DNA of 5,595 nucleotides from Hydrogenothermaceae bacterium (lineage in GTDB: Bacteria; Aquificota; Aquificia; Aquificales; Hydrogenothermaceae). The notes beneath the pieces were generated by a model. That model worked only from the letters and a program-made list of their open reading frames with translations, had not been told where the DNA came from and did no database searches. The translations under genes and the position numbers were made by a program. The stretch is from assembly GCA_012961365.1 (NCBI GenBank), contig DTZN01000131.1, forward strand, positions 1 through 5,595. Reading direction: 5' to 3'. Each line of letters begins with the position of its first letter. Position 1 is the first letter of the stretch. This document shows, in pieces, positions 4,849-5,595 of the stretch.

Positions 4849-5595
4849 ATGAAGAAGAAAGCTATAACAGGTTCATTGGTTATTTTATCTGCAATCTTTA
4901 TTGGTGGTTGTGGAGGACTAAATGATGATGATACTCCTGAAGCTTGTCAGTTTGAGGTTTCTCAGGCACTTGATAAAGGAAATTATGAGCATGTAATACA
5001 AAAACTATCATCAGACCCAACTTGTGGAGGAGCTTATTCAGAAGAAGATGGAAAGATACAACTTGCAGCAGCTTATATAGGAGAAGCTGGTTTTGATATA
5101 CCAACGTTAATTAATGATATTATTTTATCAAGCGCAAGTAATGATGATAATGGTGACAGTTATTCACTTTTTGTTCAAGCAATAGCAAAAAAAGCTTCAG
5201 GAGATGCATTAATTTCTTTAGAAAAGGCAAAAAATTTGTATGAAGATATATATAAAAATGAAGGTATAGATTGCACTAATAAAAATGCATTAACAAACGC
5301 TCCTGATGTTGTTAAAGATGCTTGTTTTTATTCAGGGTTGGTAGATACTGCAAAAGCAACTACTTCTGTTAGTTTATTAATTGGTGGAGATGAAATTGAG
5401 CCTGAAGAAATTGCAGAAGCTGTCAACAAATGGGTAAACAAAGAAGGTTTAGATTGTAAAGAGGATGCAAACCAAAATAATATCCTAGATTCAGCAGATG
5501 CATCTGCTTGTGCGTTAAAATACAGTGTATTTTTAAGTAATAATAATGCTGACTCTTTACCTTATAGCTGTGATAATACAGGTAGCATCAAAGTA
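4849..5595 (+). CDS. Cysteine-rich lipoprotein with EF-hand-like loop, C-terminus beyond window
   Basis: The frame is open for 249 codons to the right edge with no stop. The N-terminus MKKKAITGSLVILSAIFIGGC is a lipoprotein signal with lipobox I-G-G-C (Cys21 lipidated), then GGLNDDDTPE. Asp after Cys21 at +2 (the inner-membrane retention signal of E. coli) is absent, so outer-membrane or surface placement is likely. Residues 33-92 look helical and TPR-like (ALDKGNYEHVIQKL, then IQLAAAYIGEAGFDIPTLI). Residues 206-217 fit a calcium loop: Asp206, Asn208, Asn210, Ile212, Asp214, Asp217, the 1-3-5-7-9-12 spacing of EF-hands and dockerins. Cysteines at 33, 59, 142, 159, 203, 221 and 241 suggest disulfides. 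The family is not recognised. It follows gspN by 24 bases and may be a secretion client, an outer-membrane accessory or a passenger gene. Confidence 0.88.
   Translation, partial: MKKKAITGSLVILSAIFIGGCGGLNDDDTPEACQFEVSQALDKGNYEHVIQKLSSDPTCGGAYSEEDGKIQLAAAYIGEAGFDIPTLINDIILSSASNDDNGDSYSLFVQAIAKKASGDALISLEKAKNLYEDIYKNEGIDCTNKNALTNAPDVVKDACFYSGLVDTAKATTSVSLLIGGDEIEPEEIAEAVNKWVNKEGLDCKEDANQNNILDSADASACALKYSVFLSNNNADSLPYSCDNTGSIKV

Noticed and set aside
4898..5104. Minus-strand open frame of 68 residues inside the lipoprotein gene
   Set aside because: It is antisense to a clearly coding lipoprotein frame. Its His/Leu/Gln-rich translation mirrors that sequence.
5145..5183. Second calcium loop in the lipoprotein around residues 99-110 (NDDNGDSYS)
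   Set aside because: The acidic cluster looks suggestive, but position 12 is Gln and the spacing fails beyond position 5.

Overview
This is a strongly A+T-rich window from a Gram-negative (diderm) bacterium. Most of it is one tightly packed plus-strand operon for the pseudopilus and inner-membrane platform of a type II secretion system (T2SS), followed by the start of a lipoprotein gene. Very low G+C, Lys/Ile-rich proteins and frequent TTG starts would fit a low-G+C thermophile such as a Hydrogenothermaceae-type member of Aquificota. That is an impression from protein style, not a demonstrated placement.

Left part (1-447): two minus-strand genes point away from the operon. One is only a 12-codon start running off the left edge. 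The other is a complete 97-codon gene of unknown function (87-380). A 67-base divergent intergenic region follows, with a plausible extended -10 promoter and a strong Shine-Dalgarno (SD) sequence ahead of a TTG-initiated gspG.

Centre (448-4824): gspG, gspI, gspJ, gspK, gspL, gspM and gspN lie head to tail, with overlaps of 4 to 11 bases or a 1-base gap. GspG would be the major pseudopilin. GspI, GspJ and GspK would form the tip. GspL and GspM would be the membrane platform contacting the GspE ATPase, and GspN is an accessory protein. No gspH lies between gspG and gspI, and gspC, gspD, gspE, gspF and the prepilin peptidase gene gspO are not in the window. GspK is unusual: its only possible start sits where the mature N-terminus normally begins, so it has no prepilin leader.

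Right part (4825-5595): after a 24-base gap with a strong SD comes a lipoprotein gene, open to the window edge. It has a lipobox, seven further cysteines, a helical TPR-like N-terminal part and one EF-hand/dockerin-like calcium loop. It is noticeably richer in G+C than gspM and gspN in hand-counted samples. Its position suggests a link to the secretion system, as a client or accessory, but this is inference.

No RNA genes, CRISPR arrays, insertion sequences or convincing terminators were seen.
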